From contig QEAR01000030.1 in assembly GCA_006535965.1 (NCBI GenBank), positions 160,555 to 224,554 on the forward strand: a DNA stretch of 64,000 bases. The letters run 5' to 3'. Shown piece after piece: positions 45,021 to 58,215 of this stretch (position 1 is its first letter; each line of letters begins with the position of its first letter). Below the pieces are notes generated by a model that ran no database searches, was not told the origin of the DNA, and saw only the letters and a list, made by a program, of their open reading frames with translations. This stretch comes from Spizellomyces sp. 'palustris' (Eukaryota > Chytridiomycota > Chytridiomycetes > Spizellomycetales > Spizellomycetaceae). Made by a program: the position numbers and the translations under genes.

Positions 45021-47186
45021 ATGCTATCGCGCACCGACCGCGAACGTGGGTCATCCACTCCCATGTCTATCTCCTCCGGATCTGGCTCGGCCGGATCTTC
45101 TCAGTCCAAACGTGAAAAAGATGGGGACAGCAGGTATGTCCCATATATTAAACAGCATTCCCTTACGACATGCACAATTCATAATCTCTCGTTTGCCAAA
45201 GGCAAATTCCTGAGAAGCTGCTCAATCGCCCTCCACCGTCCCCATCTACACCGATCAGTACCACAGTTCGTACGTCAACCCCCACCATAAGCCTCCTTCC
45301 CCCGCCAGCAGTATCCACCCCACCAGCAGCGCAACCTATCCGATTTCGTACTGGATCGAGAAACACTGTATATGATGTTATGAGGGATCGTGGGTGGAAG
45401 GAGACGGATGGGTAAGGGTTTATGATGTGGGTTTCGCTACCGAGGCTTTTGGAGCTGTTGGCGAACAGCGCATTAATGGGATCTCTTATCCTAGGGATAT
45501 GGATTGGGACTTTTTTTGGGCGGATGTACATTGGGTTCATGAGACGTTTGATCATGTATATTTGCAAGAGCACCAGCGGATTAACCACTTTAGAAATCAC
45601 TATGAGGTATGTTCAAGTTTCTCAGATATGCAATCTCTTCTTGTGCGCACGATGGCTCACCAACAATTATTTCGGCTCAAATTAAGCTGACCCGAAAAGA
45701 CCTGCTGGTAAAGAACGTCAAAAGAATGATAAAAACCATAGAAAAAGAATACGGAAAAGCCGAAGCTCTCAAATTCGACTTTCTCTCCCCTTCCTACGTC
45801 CTTCCCGGCGAACACGCTTTATTCACAGAAGAGTTCAAGCGTAACCCCGGCAGCGTCTGGATCATGAAGCCCGTTGGAAAGGCGCAAGGGAAGGGGATTT
45901 TTTTGATCAATCGAATATCGCAGATTGCGGGCTGGCGGAAAGACGTGAGAGGGAATGTGCGTGGAGATAAAGATGGTGAGGACGGGCCGGAAGCGTATAT
46001 CGTGCAGAGGTACATTGAAAATCCCTGCTTGATTGGAGGTAAGTTATATAGCCTTTAGTTTGCCACAATGGACACCTTGGTTCTGACGCTACCTTGCGTT
46101 TAGGCAAAAAGTTCGATATACGGATTTATGTCCTTGTTACCTCTTATTATCCCCTGACCGTCTACATCCATCGCAACGGATTTTGTCGGTTCTCAAATAC
46201 ACAGTTTTCCATGCAAGCCAAGGACATTAGCAACATGTGTACGTAGGCAACTGCATGTCACTTTCAAAAAACCAACCACCAACCCCTCATAAATCAGATA
46301 TCCACGCCACAAATGTTGCCATCCAAAAGCATTCACCAAACTACCTCTCTGGTCGTGGATGTAAATGGCTGCTACGGAATTTAAAGTTGTATCTTACAAC
46401 CCAGTACGGGGCGAAAGCGGTAGACGAACTCTTCACGGAAATGGAGGCTTCAGTTGTGAGGAGTTTGATGAGCGTGCAAAAGGTTATGATTAACGATAAG
46501 CATTGCTTTGAATTGTGAGTTTTTGGTTTTTCTTTTTCGTTGAAAGTAAACATCGTTTGAGTACATGTGGTTTACACTTGCTTTTGTATGTCTTGGCAGG
46601 TATGGTTATGACATCCTTATCGACCAAAACCTGAAACCGTAAGACTTTTGTGTCAAATGTCCATTACCCATGTGAAAGTTTACTTACTCGTTGCGCACGA
46701 CAGATGGGTTCTAGAAGTCAACGCTTCCCCATCCTTGACAGCTGAAACCCAATTCGACTATGACCTCAAACACGCCATGCTGCAGGATTGTTTTGATGTC
46801 GTTGATTTAGAGCGAAGGTGAGCTACCCGCCAATCAGCCTATGGTGCTCTTGCGTGTGTCTGTAACTAGGGCTATGGCTACAGACATACAGGCAAATCAA
46901 CTAGGACTCGCGTGGGTGGATTTGATCTCGTCTATAATGATGGGCCAGTTCGACATGAGAGGACAAGCAATTATGCGTCGTACTTAGGTATGCTATCATC
47001 CATCCTGCTTGTTAGCCGTTTATCCATCATTGAATTAGTATCTTAGGGTGCTACCAACCCATCCCACGAGCTCCTCGAACCAAAAAACGGTTCGGACATG
47101 CACCGGGACCCCTTCCACTGACACCTACTGGCGGGAAGAATGCCTCTGGGTCTGGGAATGGATTGGCGTCGGGAGGACCGCGGTAG
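45021..47186 (+). CDS. TTLL9: TTLL9-type tubulin polyglutamylase
   Basis: A multi-exon gene starting [14 protein letters not shown], with a Ser/Pro-rich N-terminus. The TTL domain begins [20 protein letters not shown], then [43 protein letters not shown]-grasp residues follow: [56 protein letters not shown] and the metal/ATP end [20 protein letters not shown]. The HFRNHYELTRKD phrase and the overall order fit TTLL9. The protein ends with a basic, Pro/Gly-rich tail ([13 protein letters not shown]). TTLL9 adds glutamate chains to axonemal tubulin in cilia and flagella. Introns are short (for example 45418-45491 and 45606-45688). It is tail to tail with kinesin-8. Confidence 0.9.
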
Positions 47187-47437
47187 ATTGTTGCAATAAA
47201 TGCGCGGATGAGTATTTCCAGACGATCACACAGAGATCTTTTGTCTTGTCCAAATATGTCCGCAGTGAGACCAATATTCACATCAATGTCACTCGAAAGG
47301 CAACGCCGTGTACCCACACGGAGTTGTGACATGGGTGAAGCAAGCAACTGCCATGCACTCCAAACTCTTGTCATTAGATTTCATCAGTTTCTATTAAATA
47401 ACAGCATTTTAACATCACACCAGTCTTGTCCACGTCA

Positions 47438-50400
47438 TCATTTCCACTTGGGCTTAACACCATTCTCCTCTCCACTACTCGGGCTCCGACTGCCATCCCC
47501 AGAAGCCTTCCTCCTGGTCGAAGACCTCGTTTGTATATTGCTTGGCGGCACCATCATAGTGCGTCGCCGTCTTGTATTCGAAGAACCCGTTAATATATCA
47601 GTTGGTCGGGGAGTGGTTGGTGACGGTGCAAACGCCATGCGAGGCTTATTGCGGGTGCTGCGCCTTGTTGATTGGCTGCTGTTTTCTTTGCCGTCGTCCT
47701 CAATAGAGGTCTGCGGTGGTGTTTTTAGAGCTTTTGTTGTGATGTTGCGAGACCTAGTGTTCGGACTGGTGTTCGGACTGGTGCCGGATGCCCGGTTGGC
47801 TTTGTTGCCAGGACTGCATCCTGTTGAAGAGGTAATGGTCGGAGACGGTGCCGACGGGCAAGAGCTCGCCACATGTCGTGCATCATTATCAACACCTTCC
47901 CGGCCCAAAATTCCAGCAGGTAGAGGAAGCATACTTTCTCTTCTCCCTGCTGTCTTCATCACCGGAATAAGTGACTGTCGTGCTCGTCGCCGCGACCTAC
48001 GATGCGGACTGGTACGTATAGGTCCACCTGTATGTTGATGAGATTCGTTCGTAATATGGTGGTCCGGGACATCCGCACCGACAGTATCAGTTTTGTCTGT
48101 GCGAAAAGCTGGAGGCGGCGGTGGTTTTCCGAATACAGCCGTGGTCAGTATTGATCTCTTGGGTCGGGCAAGGGGAGTTGCATCATCATCAAACGCTTCT
48201 GGCAGCTTCCTGTGTAATCTGGTGGGGGTGGTCGATGCAGGACGAATGTCTTGCTCCGACTTTGTATCTCCGCGCACTTTCTTGGCAGTGGAATCTAATG
48301 AGGGGCTTCCGCCCCGCTTGTGAGCCTGTGGGGTTGCTTCGACATCGTCAACATATTGCTTCGATGGCCAAAGTTTTATTGCAGTTGCTGGAGTGACTGC
48401 ATGTCCCGCATCTTTCTCTGGAGTGTGCTGTGACAGTTCCTGTGCGGGCCGTGCAGGAGCAGGGGTAAAAGATCGCGCAGCTTCTTCCATCTCCTTGTGC
48501 AGGTACGAATTTCGTCGTTTTGCACGCCCCGGTCTCCCATATTCTTCACCATCACTATTCTCCACTTCAGAATCACTACCTTCAAATTCCGACAGTTCCG
48601 ATGTTTCCGAGCTGGTATCCCAATCGAGGTCCGCTGTCGGCTCTTCTGTAGGTTGGCCAGCCAATCCTCTCAAATCGTCACTCGCATTCTGTGCAACCTC
48701 TTCAACTAATGCCACAACTTCTTCGCCGATCATGTCTGAGTCTCGGGCAGTGTGCGTGATTTTCATTAGGTTCGATATTATTTGAGCATTCTTTGCCGCT
48801 ATATCCTCTACGGTTCGAGACTGATCCTCAAGTGCTCGTTGGTAGTCCTCCACTTGTTTCATCAACAGAGCGTTCTGAGCGCTGAGTTTAAGAAGCTGAA
48901 TCTCGACTCGTAGTGTTTCCCGCTGTTCCTTCGATAATTTCTGGCCACCGCCACCTCGTTCAATCTTATCAAGTTCTGAATTATGTCTTAGAATACCTAA
49001 CCGTGCCTGATTTGCATTATGTCGGAGTCCAACGTTTGTAGCATGGGTGGATTCGATGACGGACGATATCTGTTGCCGGCAGACTGAAACGCTGTCTTCA
49101 TTCGTTGCATTCTGATCCAGTACTGTGATAATAGCTTTCAAAATGCCTAGTTTTCGCTCATTATTTTCCACTTCAGCCAGAGCTTCACACCTCTCAGTCT
49201 CCTTTAATGCCAGCTTATCGAATGTTCTTTGCACCTTCCGCATGATCATCTCAAAGATATCGGTTCGTATGCCCGGTTCCTTGCCATTTTCTTCACCTGA
49301 ACTATCCTTGCAGGATTTTCCCAACTGCTGCCTCAGAACCTCAACTTCTGCCTTCAGCTCTGATATGATCTTTGGATATTGGGCCAAATGCGCTGTAACA
49401 TCGATTGAATTCTGTTCAACTTTTGTTTTGATGTTTTTTGCGCGATTTGCGTATTTTAATGTGTTGTGCGTTTCGTCGTAGTGGAAACTAGAGGGGCTTA
49501 TATTGGTGATCATGACTACGCGGCAATTCCCACCAAGTGAATACTTGAGTAGCCGGGTAAGCTTCGAGTCTCTATTAATCAAGGCGCCGCATTAGCTGAT
49601 CTGATATTGCCGTTTACCTGGAATGAAGCGCACCGACCTGTAAGGAATGTGGTTGGGCCTGTCACTGCATAAAGCATTAATGCAATTACCGAGTGCCAGC
49701 AGGGATCTATGACAGACGTATTCATGAGAACATGTGCGCCCTGATAGTGACTTGAGCAAGTTCAGCAAACCTGTTTATATTTGCACCCTCAAGCAAGCGC
49801 TCCCCCTTGTTCTTTGTTACAGATGCACGCTACGAAACCTTATCAATAAACAGGTCCGCTCCTGCGAAATAGTAGGAAGATCATTCATGTCGAACTTTGT
49901 GCGCATACCTCACTTCCAGCAAGATCGATTATGCTCAACGTTGCCATCTTGACGCTCGCGTTAACACCAGCGGCTCTATCTTTCTGTCGAATATGGATTT
50001 GCAGCACGGCGTGACTTCGCGAACTGACCGCATTTGCTTCAGTCGGTGCCCTCGTTCTATTCTCATTGCCCTTGATCAACATCTGCATAACATCATCCAC
50101 ATTCTTCGGTCGGTGCTCGCTCAGCCCCGCAACCACCACCCGATTGCTGCCGTCATCTTCCCGAACATCCAGTGATTGAATTGAAGGAGCCGAACATAGC
50201 AAATCGCGAATGGTCTCATTGTACACCTCCAGATAAGACAAGGAAGAGTCAATGAGCTGTTCCGAGGATGCATTGTCGATGCGGTGGAAGAGCTCCCGCA
50301 TGGTAAGGAAAATGATTCCCGGGTCATTGGGCGTTCCTGTGATAGTATGCGTCTTGCCACAACCCGTCGCACCGTACGCAAATACTGTCGCGTTGTATCC

Positions 50401-50809
50401 ATTCAATACTCCATCAATCAAAGGTCGCGCTGTACCCTCGTAGACCTCTTGCTGGGTGGCCGTTTCGTTGAACACCCTGTCAAAACCATAGCGGATTTCT
50501 TTGTGTCGACGCGAGCCGTGGTTGTATGTCCGCGTCCGGTTTCGAGAGTTTGGGTCGACGGGATCTATGCAAGGTAGGAGAGCGTGAGCATACCCAATTC
50601 TGAATGAAATAGAGAGGTTGTGCGACTGAAATGCCCTGCTATGCTAACGGAAATTGTAATCCCGTACCAAAAACGAGGATTCGATCGTCCACGACCTGCA
50701 CTATTTTTCGAAGGCCCACATCGCCTGTGGAATCCACAGCAGCCTCAAAGAACGGACGGACTCGAACTGCGACTGTGATGGCCGCCGTGCTCGATGCGTC
50801 GTTGGCCAT
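47438..50809 (-). CDS. Kinesin-8 family motor (KIF18/KIF19/Kip3-like)
   Basis: Starts [20 protein letters not shown]. Motor motifs in order: [15 protein letters not shown] (P-loop), [14 protein letters not shown] (switch I) and IDLAGSE (switch II) followed by the exons with HIPYR-type and [20 protein letters not shown] sequences, then [20 protein letters not shown], the kinesin-8 neck. A coiled coil follows ([16 protein letters not shown]). The large last exon (49582-47438) ends in a basic, disordered tail with many Ser/Thr/Pro. Kinesin-8 motors walk to plus ends and depolymerise or restrain microtubules; KIF19 controls cilium length, KIF18/Kip3 the spindle. Which of these applies cannot be told from sequence alone. 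Introns lie near 49573-49640, 49660-49910 and 50485-50665. Confidence 0.9.
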
Positions 50810-51489
50810 AAACGCCTGCCAATGGTATGAAAGATTTTGGTGTTCGAGTGCTGAAGGAGACCAGACGCGCTTCAAATCAGACGAGGCTTGCCCTTGTCCA
50901 ACTATCCGGACAAATATTGTGCTGAACTATCATTTGCCTTGCTCGGTCTAGAAAATGTTTCCTACATTTTTTTTAATGTCAATAATGATCATTACGAGCG
51001 CTTGCAACGAGATGGAGCTCGCGCGAGGGGCGTTACAACAGCGTCGACCAAAGAATTGGAAAGCGCTCTCTTGTGATGACATGGGCCATAGACTATCGAG
51101 CATTGGTATTTCCCATAAACACAATAATAAATCCAATTATTTGATATCTCTGCCCGAGTAAATCTGCATCTGCATCCTGACATCCAGCATGAAATCCATC
51201 ATGGAGTCCATCATCAAATACATGAAAGTGTTCCAAATACCAAAAGCACACGTGACTATCATGAGAGTTCGAATCCCGCCGACTGCAAAAACAAAACATT
51301 TTGTGGCTCCCTTCCAGGCAATTTTGACGGACGGTTCACATGGGCCGCTTACAACGGCAGGAATGTCGGAGATTGTCGCAGTTTGCTGTCGTTTCTTCCA
51401 TTTTCCCGTATTTTTTCATGTTTTTAAAAGGTGCCCATTTAAGCACGACGATGAACGATTATTTGGCCCATTAAATTCCAGTGGATCTA

Positions 51490-54400
51490 ATGGTCATGAT
51501 GAATATACAAGATAGTAGGATTGACGAAGGGGAAAAGGTCACGTCCGAGTCAAACCACTTCCCGCTGACCGTCGTCGGGAAGGAGGAAGGTCGCACCTCG
51601 ACAAGCACCACAGATATCGAAACTGCAAGAATTCAGCAGGATAGTGAAAAGAAAAAGAATAAAAGTCGATTGCGTAAACTATTACGGATAAGGCCAAACT
51701 CCGATATTTTTCCCAAGCCGTATCCCGGTCCTTCCTCCGCTCCCGCTGTATTGGATGTATTGGATTTGGCTGTAGTGAATGTACCTTCAGTCGATGAGGG
51801 CGTCCTGAGCTCGTCTCCCCCCAGGACAAAATACGCCGACGAAAAAGCCAAAACGGGCCTGTGGAAGAAGCTCCAAAGGCGAAACACGACTCCCGTAAAA
51901 CTGATTGATAGGTCTTCTGAACAAACAGAGCACTGGGCATCCATCCTAGTCAAGGACGAGCAACCTCAGCAACCAAAATGTTTCCCGGATGCTTCTGATC
52001 AATGCCCCCAATTTAGTACCCCATCGTTGCCCTCAAAAGACAATCGCGTGGTTCGATTCGTAGATTCATTCTCCGACACTGACGAATGGGTCGCCGATGC
52101 AGAGCTGGACTCTGAATCCGACCCAAACAGTCTTGGCAGCGGGGACGACAGCGGCAACTCCGACTGCAAGCGGAGAACAAAAAAGAAGACAAAGCGAAAA
52201 ACAAAGCCGAGAGGCAAATCAAGACGGCTTGCAAAAAAGTTATCACATCAGTTTGCAGACATGTTCTCTTGGTTTGGTGGACGTGGTCCGGCCGGTGCGG
52301 GAACCTCTTCCGAGGCAGAGGCAGTCAACAATCCTGTATTGCATTTAGTGACGGCGGCGTTGGTAAGTGAACCCAGATGATCAACTTGGGGAGCGTCAGA
52401 ATTGTTGATCTAGATTTACAAATATCATGCTTAAAGAAAGTTGAAAACGATCCGGACTTGACGCCAGCATCCGGAGACCACATAGGGTCTGATCACTGTA
52501 AGTTGGCAATATTTAGCGTCGAGATTACTTCGCATGAGGGCATAACATTCTGGTGTGATGTACATGTTAGTGGCCGACGACAGATCTTCCATCCATTCTC
52601 TCTTCCTTGAAGCCACGGATGCGCTGGCGGAACCGGAAAACACACCCGACACAGATGGCGACATCTTTTCTCAAAGTTCTGGCGAGAGCGATGGGGAAGA
52701 CAGATCGCCTGCATTGACACCTGCGGGGCAATCCACAGCCAACTTTACAATCGCTGAAAAACTCCAGATTGCATTTGAATTACCGGAACCCGAGCCATAT
52801 CGCGGTGAATTCGCTTGCTGGCTCGTTCGCTCTGTCCTCCTCAAAGGAAATATATACATGACTGACAGTCATATATGCTTTTATGCGAGTCTGCCTCGAG
52901 AATATGGATCAATTCAACACTCCGGCTTCCTCCGAAAACGAGCAAAGGCACCACGAAAAGGCTCTGCAACTTATTGGTTTGTTCTCAAGGACGATACACT
53001 GAGCTTCTACCGTAATTCGACGAACCTGTACTATCCGCTAGGAAGAGTGAATCTAAAGAACGTAGTCGATGTCCAAAAATCCAAGCAGCATCAGAGGGGA
53101 TTTAGCATTGTTACTAGGGACAAAAAGTACCGCTTCAAGGCTGACACGGAGACTGCCAGAGAGGAGTGGATGAAGGCACTGAAGGCGTCTATGGTCAGGG
53201 CCAGGAATGAGGGGGATGACGTTCGGGTAAGTTGCGAGGCTATATTCATAAAGCGGGTGTGCAGGATTTTACAGTTGGCTTACATTCTTCACTTAATCTT
53301 TGCAGATTGTCCTCCCTTTTGCGAATATTACAGAACTTGAACTGAGCGGATCATCGTCTGTCACTGACTCGTTGAGGATTAAGGTTGTCGATGACGAATC
53401 AGCGTTGGCAGAAGAGGTACTGTACCCCGATCTTGTTTCTATGGGGTGGATGAATAAGAAACCTAATTGTCGTCCTTGATTGTAACAGTATTTCTTTGCC
53501 TACTTCAATAATCTCCCTTACGCCTATTCGACTTTGATAGATCTTTGGCAACCGCAACGTTCCTCACCCACACGTCCCACGAATCCCCGCCGTAAAAGCA
53601 TGTACGATACAACAGCCACCTCGGTCCTTCCCTTAAAGCCAGCCGACGTGTCAAGCCGATCCGGTTTACCAACTCCTACAGGTAGTATGGCCCTCCTTCC
53701 CCCTGCCGCGGAAACCTTATCCAATAGCCATCACCGCCGCACTCAAAGTGAGCATCCCCATTCCGGAAGCCCCACGTCCGAAAGTGACAGCCCGCGACAA
53801 AGAATATCAGAAGATGGAGATGTGACGGATTCCTCGTCACATCCTTCACGTTCATCAATGTCCTCTACCTCTGCATCAGAGCTTGGTCAGTCTGGCGGGG
53901 AAGGGCCATCTCGACCGGCAAGCGGCTGGAGAAGAAAGTTGGGACATCGGAAAACTAGGTCGGATGCTGGTGTTTTGAGGGACATGGGTGTAGTTTCGGG
54001 TATAGGGGGATCGCAGCAGTCGCAGCCGACGCAAAAGCAGCAGCAGCACAAGGAGATAAAGGCCGATGAGTTTAGGAAAACGTTTGCGTTACCCGATTCG
54101 GAACAGCTCATTGCATGTAGGTCATTGTATGTTCTGTTGATAATTCTGTATGATGACTCACGCTTTACGATTTGTTTCCAGCCTACCACTGCTCTCTGCA
54201 TCGAACCGTCCCTCGCCTCGGCAAACTTTACATCTCCTCCAACCACCTCTGCTTCAAATCGAAACGAGTTGGCATCCGAACCCGATTACTCGTCCCTCTA
54301 ATTGATATTGTAGACGTCTTGGAAGCACCAGGGTTTGGATGGAGACTCAGGATCGCTACACGAGCCGGGGATGTATTTCTGTGCGAGTTTCATTCGTCGG

Positions 54401-56270
54401 ATGTAAGGAGTCGGTGTCTCGAGGTGTTGGGACGCTGCCTTCGAGAGATGGATTATGCGGACACGAAAGGGGTAGAACGAGCTTTGAGTCCATTAAGGTA
54501 ATTTACGTTTTCTGTCCAGCTAGTTCCGGAGGAGTCATTGTTAACACGGATGTGGCAGACATCAAGCCTCGATATTGGACGATATCGAAAGGAGCGACTC
54601 CCATATTCGGCCTTCGGAACTTTACAGTGCGTGCATCGTCTATCTGCATGCAATTATTTATATATGCTTACTAACATGTTGATCAATATAGATCCACCCG
54701 TCCCTGCCGCTCTTCACATCACACTTCTCACGATTGGGACCCGTGGAGACGTTCAACCCTACATTGCTTTGGGCCTCCGTCTGCAAACAGACGGTCACAC
54801 TGTTCGGATTGCGACGCACTCTGAATACAAGGACTGGATTGAGGGGTTTGGCATAGAGTTTCGGGAGGTCAAAGGCAATCCTGCAGAGTTAATGCGGTTA
54901 TGTGTGGAAAATGGGATGTTTACGGTTGGGTTTCTGAGGGAGGCTGTGTCAAAGGTAGGTTCTGGTAACCTGTAGCTGCTGATGCATGTAAAACGATGGA
55001 ACTTACTGTTATTTTCTGACCACTAGTTTCGTGGCTGGGTAGACGAGCTCCTCTTATCAGCCTACGAAGCCTGCAAGGACACCAACCTTCTAATCGAATC
55101 CCCAACCGCCATGGCCGGTCTGCATATTGCCGAGCATCTTCAGATTCCCTACTTTGCGGCATTCCCAATGCCATGGACACGTACGCGGTACTATCCACAT
55201 CCTTTTGCCGTCCCAGATCGTAAACGGAAAGGCTTGGGGGGTTTGGGAGGAAGCTATAATTGGATGACGCATGTTATGATCGAGGGATTGTTGTGGAGGG
55301 GAGTGAGTGGGCAAGTGAACCGGTTTCGGAGGAAAACGTTGAGAAGGGTAAGTGCTTGTCGTTGGTATCTCTAACCTGGAAATATTGCCGAGAAGCTCAT
55401 GAATGACCTTACCTTCTATCGTAGCCACCTATTCAACTTGGCACTCTCAACGACCATAAAATTCCCTTCCTCTATAGCTTCAGCCCCACGGTTGTCCCGC
55501 CGCCACCCGACTGGCAAGATTGGATTCACACAACGGGGTACTGGTTTCTCGACGATTCCGACCCGGACTGGACTCCGCCAGAGGATCTACAACAGTTTTT
55601 AGAGGAAAGCAAGGGAAAGCCGGTTGTGTATATCGGATTTGGTAGTATCGTCGTCAGCGACCCAGACGAAATGACTCGGACGATTATATCCGCTGTTTTA
55701 AAGTCCAATGTACGGGCTATCCTTTCTAAAGGATGGTCAGGTCGTCTTGCCACTTCAACACCGTCCGAACCCATCGCGTACCCGCCCCAAATCTATCCAC
55801 TTACCAAACCCGCACCCCATTCATTCCTCTTTCCCCTCTGCACGGCTGCTATCCACCACGGAGGAGCTGGAACAACAGCCGCAACACTCCGCGCTGGGAT
55901 CCCCATGTCAATCCACCCCTTTTTTGGCGACCAATTCTTTTGGGCGGACCGGATATCTGATCTCGGAGTAGGTGTCACGCTACGTAAATTGAGCGTAAAC
56001 AAACTGTCGGCAGCACTCGAAACGCTCGTCACCGATACGAAGATGCAACAACGTGCCCGGGTCGTTGGGGAACGGTTGAAAAGGGAGGATGGCGTTGGGG
56101 AAGCGATCCGATGTATTTACAGGGATTTGGACTTTGCTCAGGAGAGGATTAAACATGTAAAAACTTGGGTTGATGAGCGGTGGGGTGGGTCGACGTTGTG
56201 GAGCGGGGATAAAAAGGACAAGGAGACGGATATAGCGGAGACGGAGAGAAGGGCTACCGAGAGCGGATAA
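51490..56270 (+). CDS. ATG26: Sterol 3-beta-glucosyltransferase (Atg26/UGT51 type)
   Basis: Long multi-exon gene. The N-terminal third is basic and acidic low-complexity sequence (from [15 protein letters not shown]). Then: GRAM domain 1 ([20 protein letters not shown], ending [16 protein letters not shown]), PH domain ([20 protein letters not shown] to [12 protein letters not shown]), a long Ser/Pro-rich linker, GRAM domain 2 ([36 protein letters not shown]) and the glycosyltransferase: acceptor part [20 protein letters not shown], donor part [20 protein letters not shown] plus [17 protein letters not shown]. This order is that of fungal Atg26/Ugt51, which glucosylates sterols at membranes and helps pexophagy in some yeasts. 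Exons include about 51490-52361, a 61-nt exon ending at 52499, and the long exons 52574-53225 and 53490-54120. Start choice is open: an AG before 51481 could mean another 5' exon. Confidence 0.92.
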
Positions 56271-56548
56271 TGGGAATATATTAGATTATATCTTTATTTG
56301 ACTAAATTAATGGATAATAATAATGGCACCGCTAGACAAATGCTTTGGGAATTGTGCCATAAGGTCCTGATACCTTTGACGATGGCCTTGCCCAGGAGCT
56401 GGCAAAATGTCAAAAAGGAAACTAGCAAATCCTACTTGCAAAGGGAAATCACTGTTCACAAATAATATACAGTCTTAAAGACAGTTCAAAGACAAGAAAC
56501 TACGTCCCCCACCCCCAATCAACAACTCCCTTCTACCCTCCCACAACT

Positions 56549-58215
56549 TTATAAATCATTCCCACCGATCCCAGCACCACTCATTCTTCGCACTGGCTTT
56601 GCAACATTCTCATCTAAAAACTCTTTGAGTCTCTCATAAGTGGATGGCGCTCCCTCTGACCCACCACCCACTGCCTCCTTAGCGGCCTCACCAAGATGTT
56701 CAGCACTCTCCTGAGCCTTTTCCCCCGCGATTTTGGCTTCCTCGACGGCGCGACGACGCTGACCGCCCTCTGCCCAGCCGCGGGCTTGATCAGCGGCTCC
56801 GTGAGCTTTGGCAATGGCCTCGTCACGTTCATCCTTTACATACTCAGAAGCGACCTTGGCTTTATCTTGAACGTAATTGGATGCTGCTTCTGCACGGCGT
56901 TGGGCGGCTTTTTTGGCTTCATAGGCGCGAGCCTTGACGTTTTGAGCGGTTTCGTCAGCGGTGTTTGCAACTCCTTCCGCGGCACTGTTAACACGGGCCT
57001 TGGCATCCTGTACTCTGGCATTTACATCATCGGCTGCTTGTCTGGCTTGGCGGGCAGGACGGGAGCGAGTTATTTTTACGGGTATTTCCTCTGCAGCTTC
57101 GTAAGCCCGACGACCGGCTTGACTGGCAGCATTGACGGCTTCTTGACCCTTTTCCTGGGCGACGTTCGCTGCGTGTTGGGCGTTACGTACCACCGTATCG
57201 CGAGCCTCCTTGGCTGTGTCAACTACGTAGGCAGCACCTCCTGCGACGGCTTCCTTTGCTTCGCTACCAAGTTCTGCGGCAGTCCCAACTGCCGCTGCAC
57301 CCGTTCCGACAATGGCGTCCACGACAGGTTGAGCGCTATCACGGGCGTATTCGTATACGTTGTTGGCTTTTTCTTTTGTTGCATCGTATGCATCTTCAGC
57401 GGATTGTTTCACCGAACCGTATGCTCCCGATGCCTTGTTCTCTGCTTCTGCAGCAGTATCTTTCGCGGCCTCGTACCCGCGAGCAGTCTTGTCCTTGGTC
57501 GCGTCATAGGCCTGCTCTACCTTTTCTTTTGCAGCGTCCTGAACTTCAGCAGTCTTTTCTTTGGTTGCATCGTATGCTTCCGATGCGGCACGCTTGGTCT
57601 TGTCGTAGCCCTTTTCTGCTTTGGCCTTTGCTTCATCAACGGTCTCCTCTACATTTACTTTGGCGGTGCCAATGACGGCCTCGGCAGCCTCGGCGGCTTG
57701 GGCCGCCTTCTCCTTTGTGGTATCAATAGCACCGGCTGCAGCTCGCTTGGTTTTTTCGACTACATTTCCGGCTGCATCTCGTGCGTATTCATAGGCACCT
57801 TCGACTGTACCAGCAGCGTACCCAGCCGCACCTGCGGCCGTGTCTTTGACGACCTTGGCGGCATCTCCGACAGCATGCACAGCCGAGGCACCAGTGTCAT
57901 AGATGGCGTCTTGAATATCACCAGCGGCGGCTCGTGCAGCTCTTCCCGAGTGTTTGGCGGTATCACCGGCAGCCTGTGCGGCAAGATGTGCTTCTTCTTT
58001 TGCGTTCTCGGCTGCAACTCCGGGAATCACGGCAAAGTTTTGGACGGCATTCGAGAGGGCGATTCTAAATTGTCGCGTTAGGTTGACATGCATGACAATT
58101 GTTGACATTAAAGACATTGCAGTCCTTACCCAGCATCTCTCAAACGGAAGGCATCAGAGGACGCGATGGCCGCTCCAGACAACAATAGAGCTACTGCAAG
58201 TTTTTGGTTCACCAT
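56549..58215 (-). CDS. Secreted/ER LEA-like Ala-rich repeat protein
   Basis: Exons 58215-58130 and 58064-56549 join in frame to 533 residues. Exon 1 encodes a signal peptide, MVNQKLAVALLLSGAAIASS, followed by DAFRLRDAG. The rest is almost wholly Ala, Lys, Glu, Asp and Thr in 11-residue-like periods (YDATKEKTAEVQDAAKEKVE; AYDATKDKTARGYEAAKDTA), the pattern of group-3 LEA proteins and related amphipathic helices. The end is a non-repeated STYERLKEFLDENVAKPVRR and MSGAGIGGNDL. LEA-type proteins protect membranes and proteins during drying or freezing; here the role is inferred. The strong codon bias produces a 461-codon open frame on the opposite strand (56696-58081), which I take as a shadow. 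Confidence 0.8.

Noticed and set aside
51230-51300. GTTCGAATCCC resembling a tRNA T-arm
   Set aside because: The five bases before the loop do not pair with those after it, and no acceptor or D-arm was found upstream.
56696-58081. 461-codon open frame on the plus strand opposite the LEA-like gene
   Set aside because: It mirrors the Ala/Lys/Glu repeat bias of the minus-strand gene, is full of Gly, Cys and Phe typical of such shadows, and has no motif.
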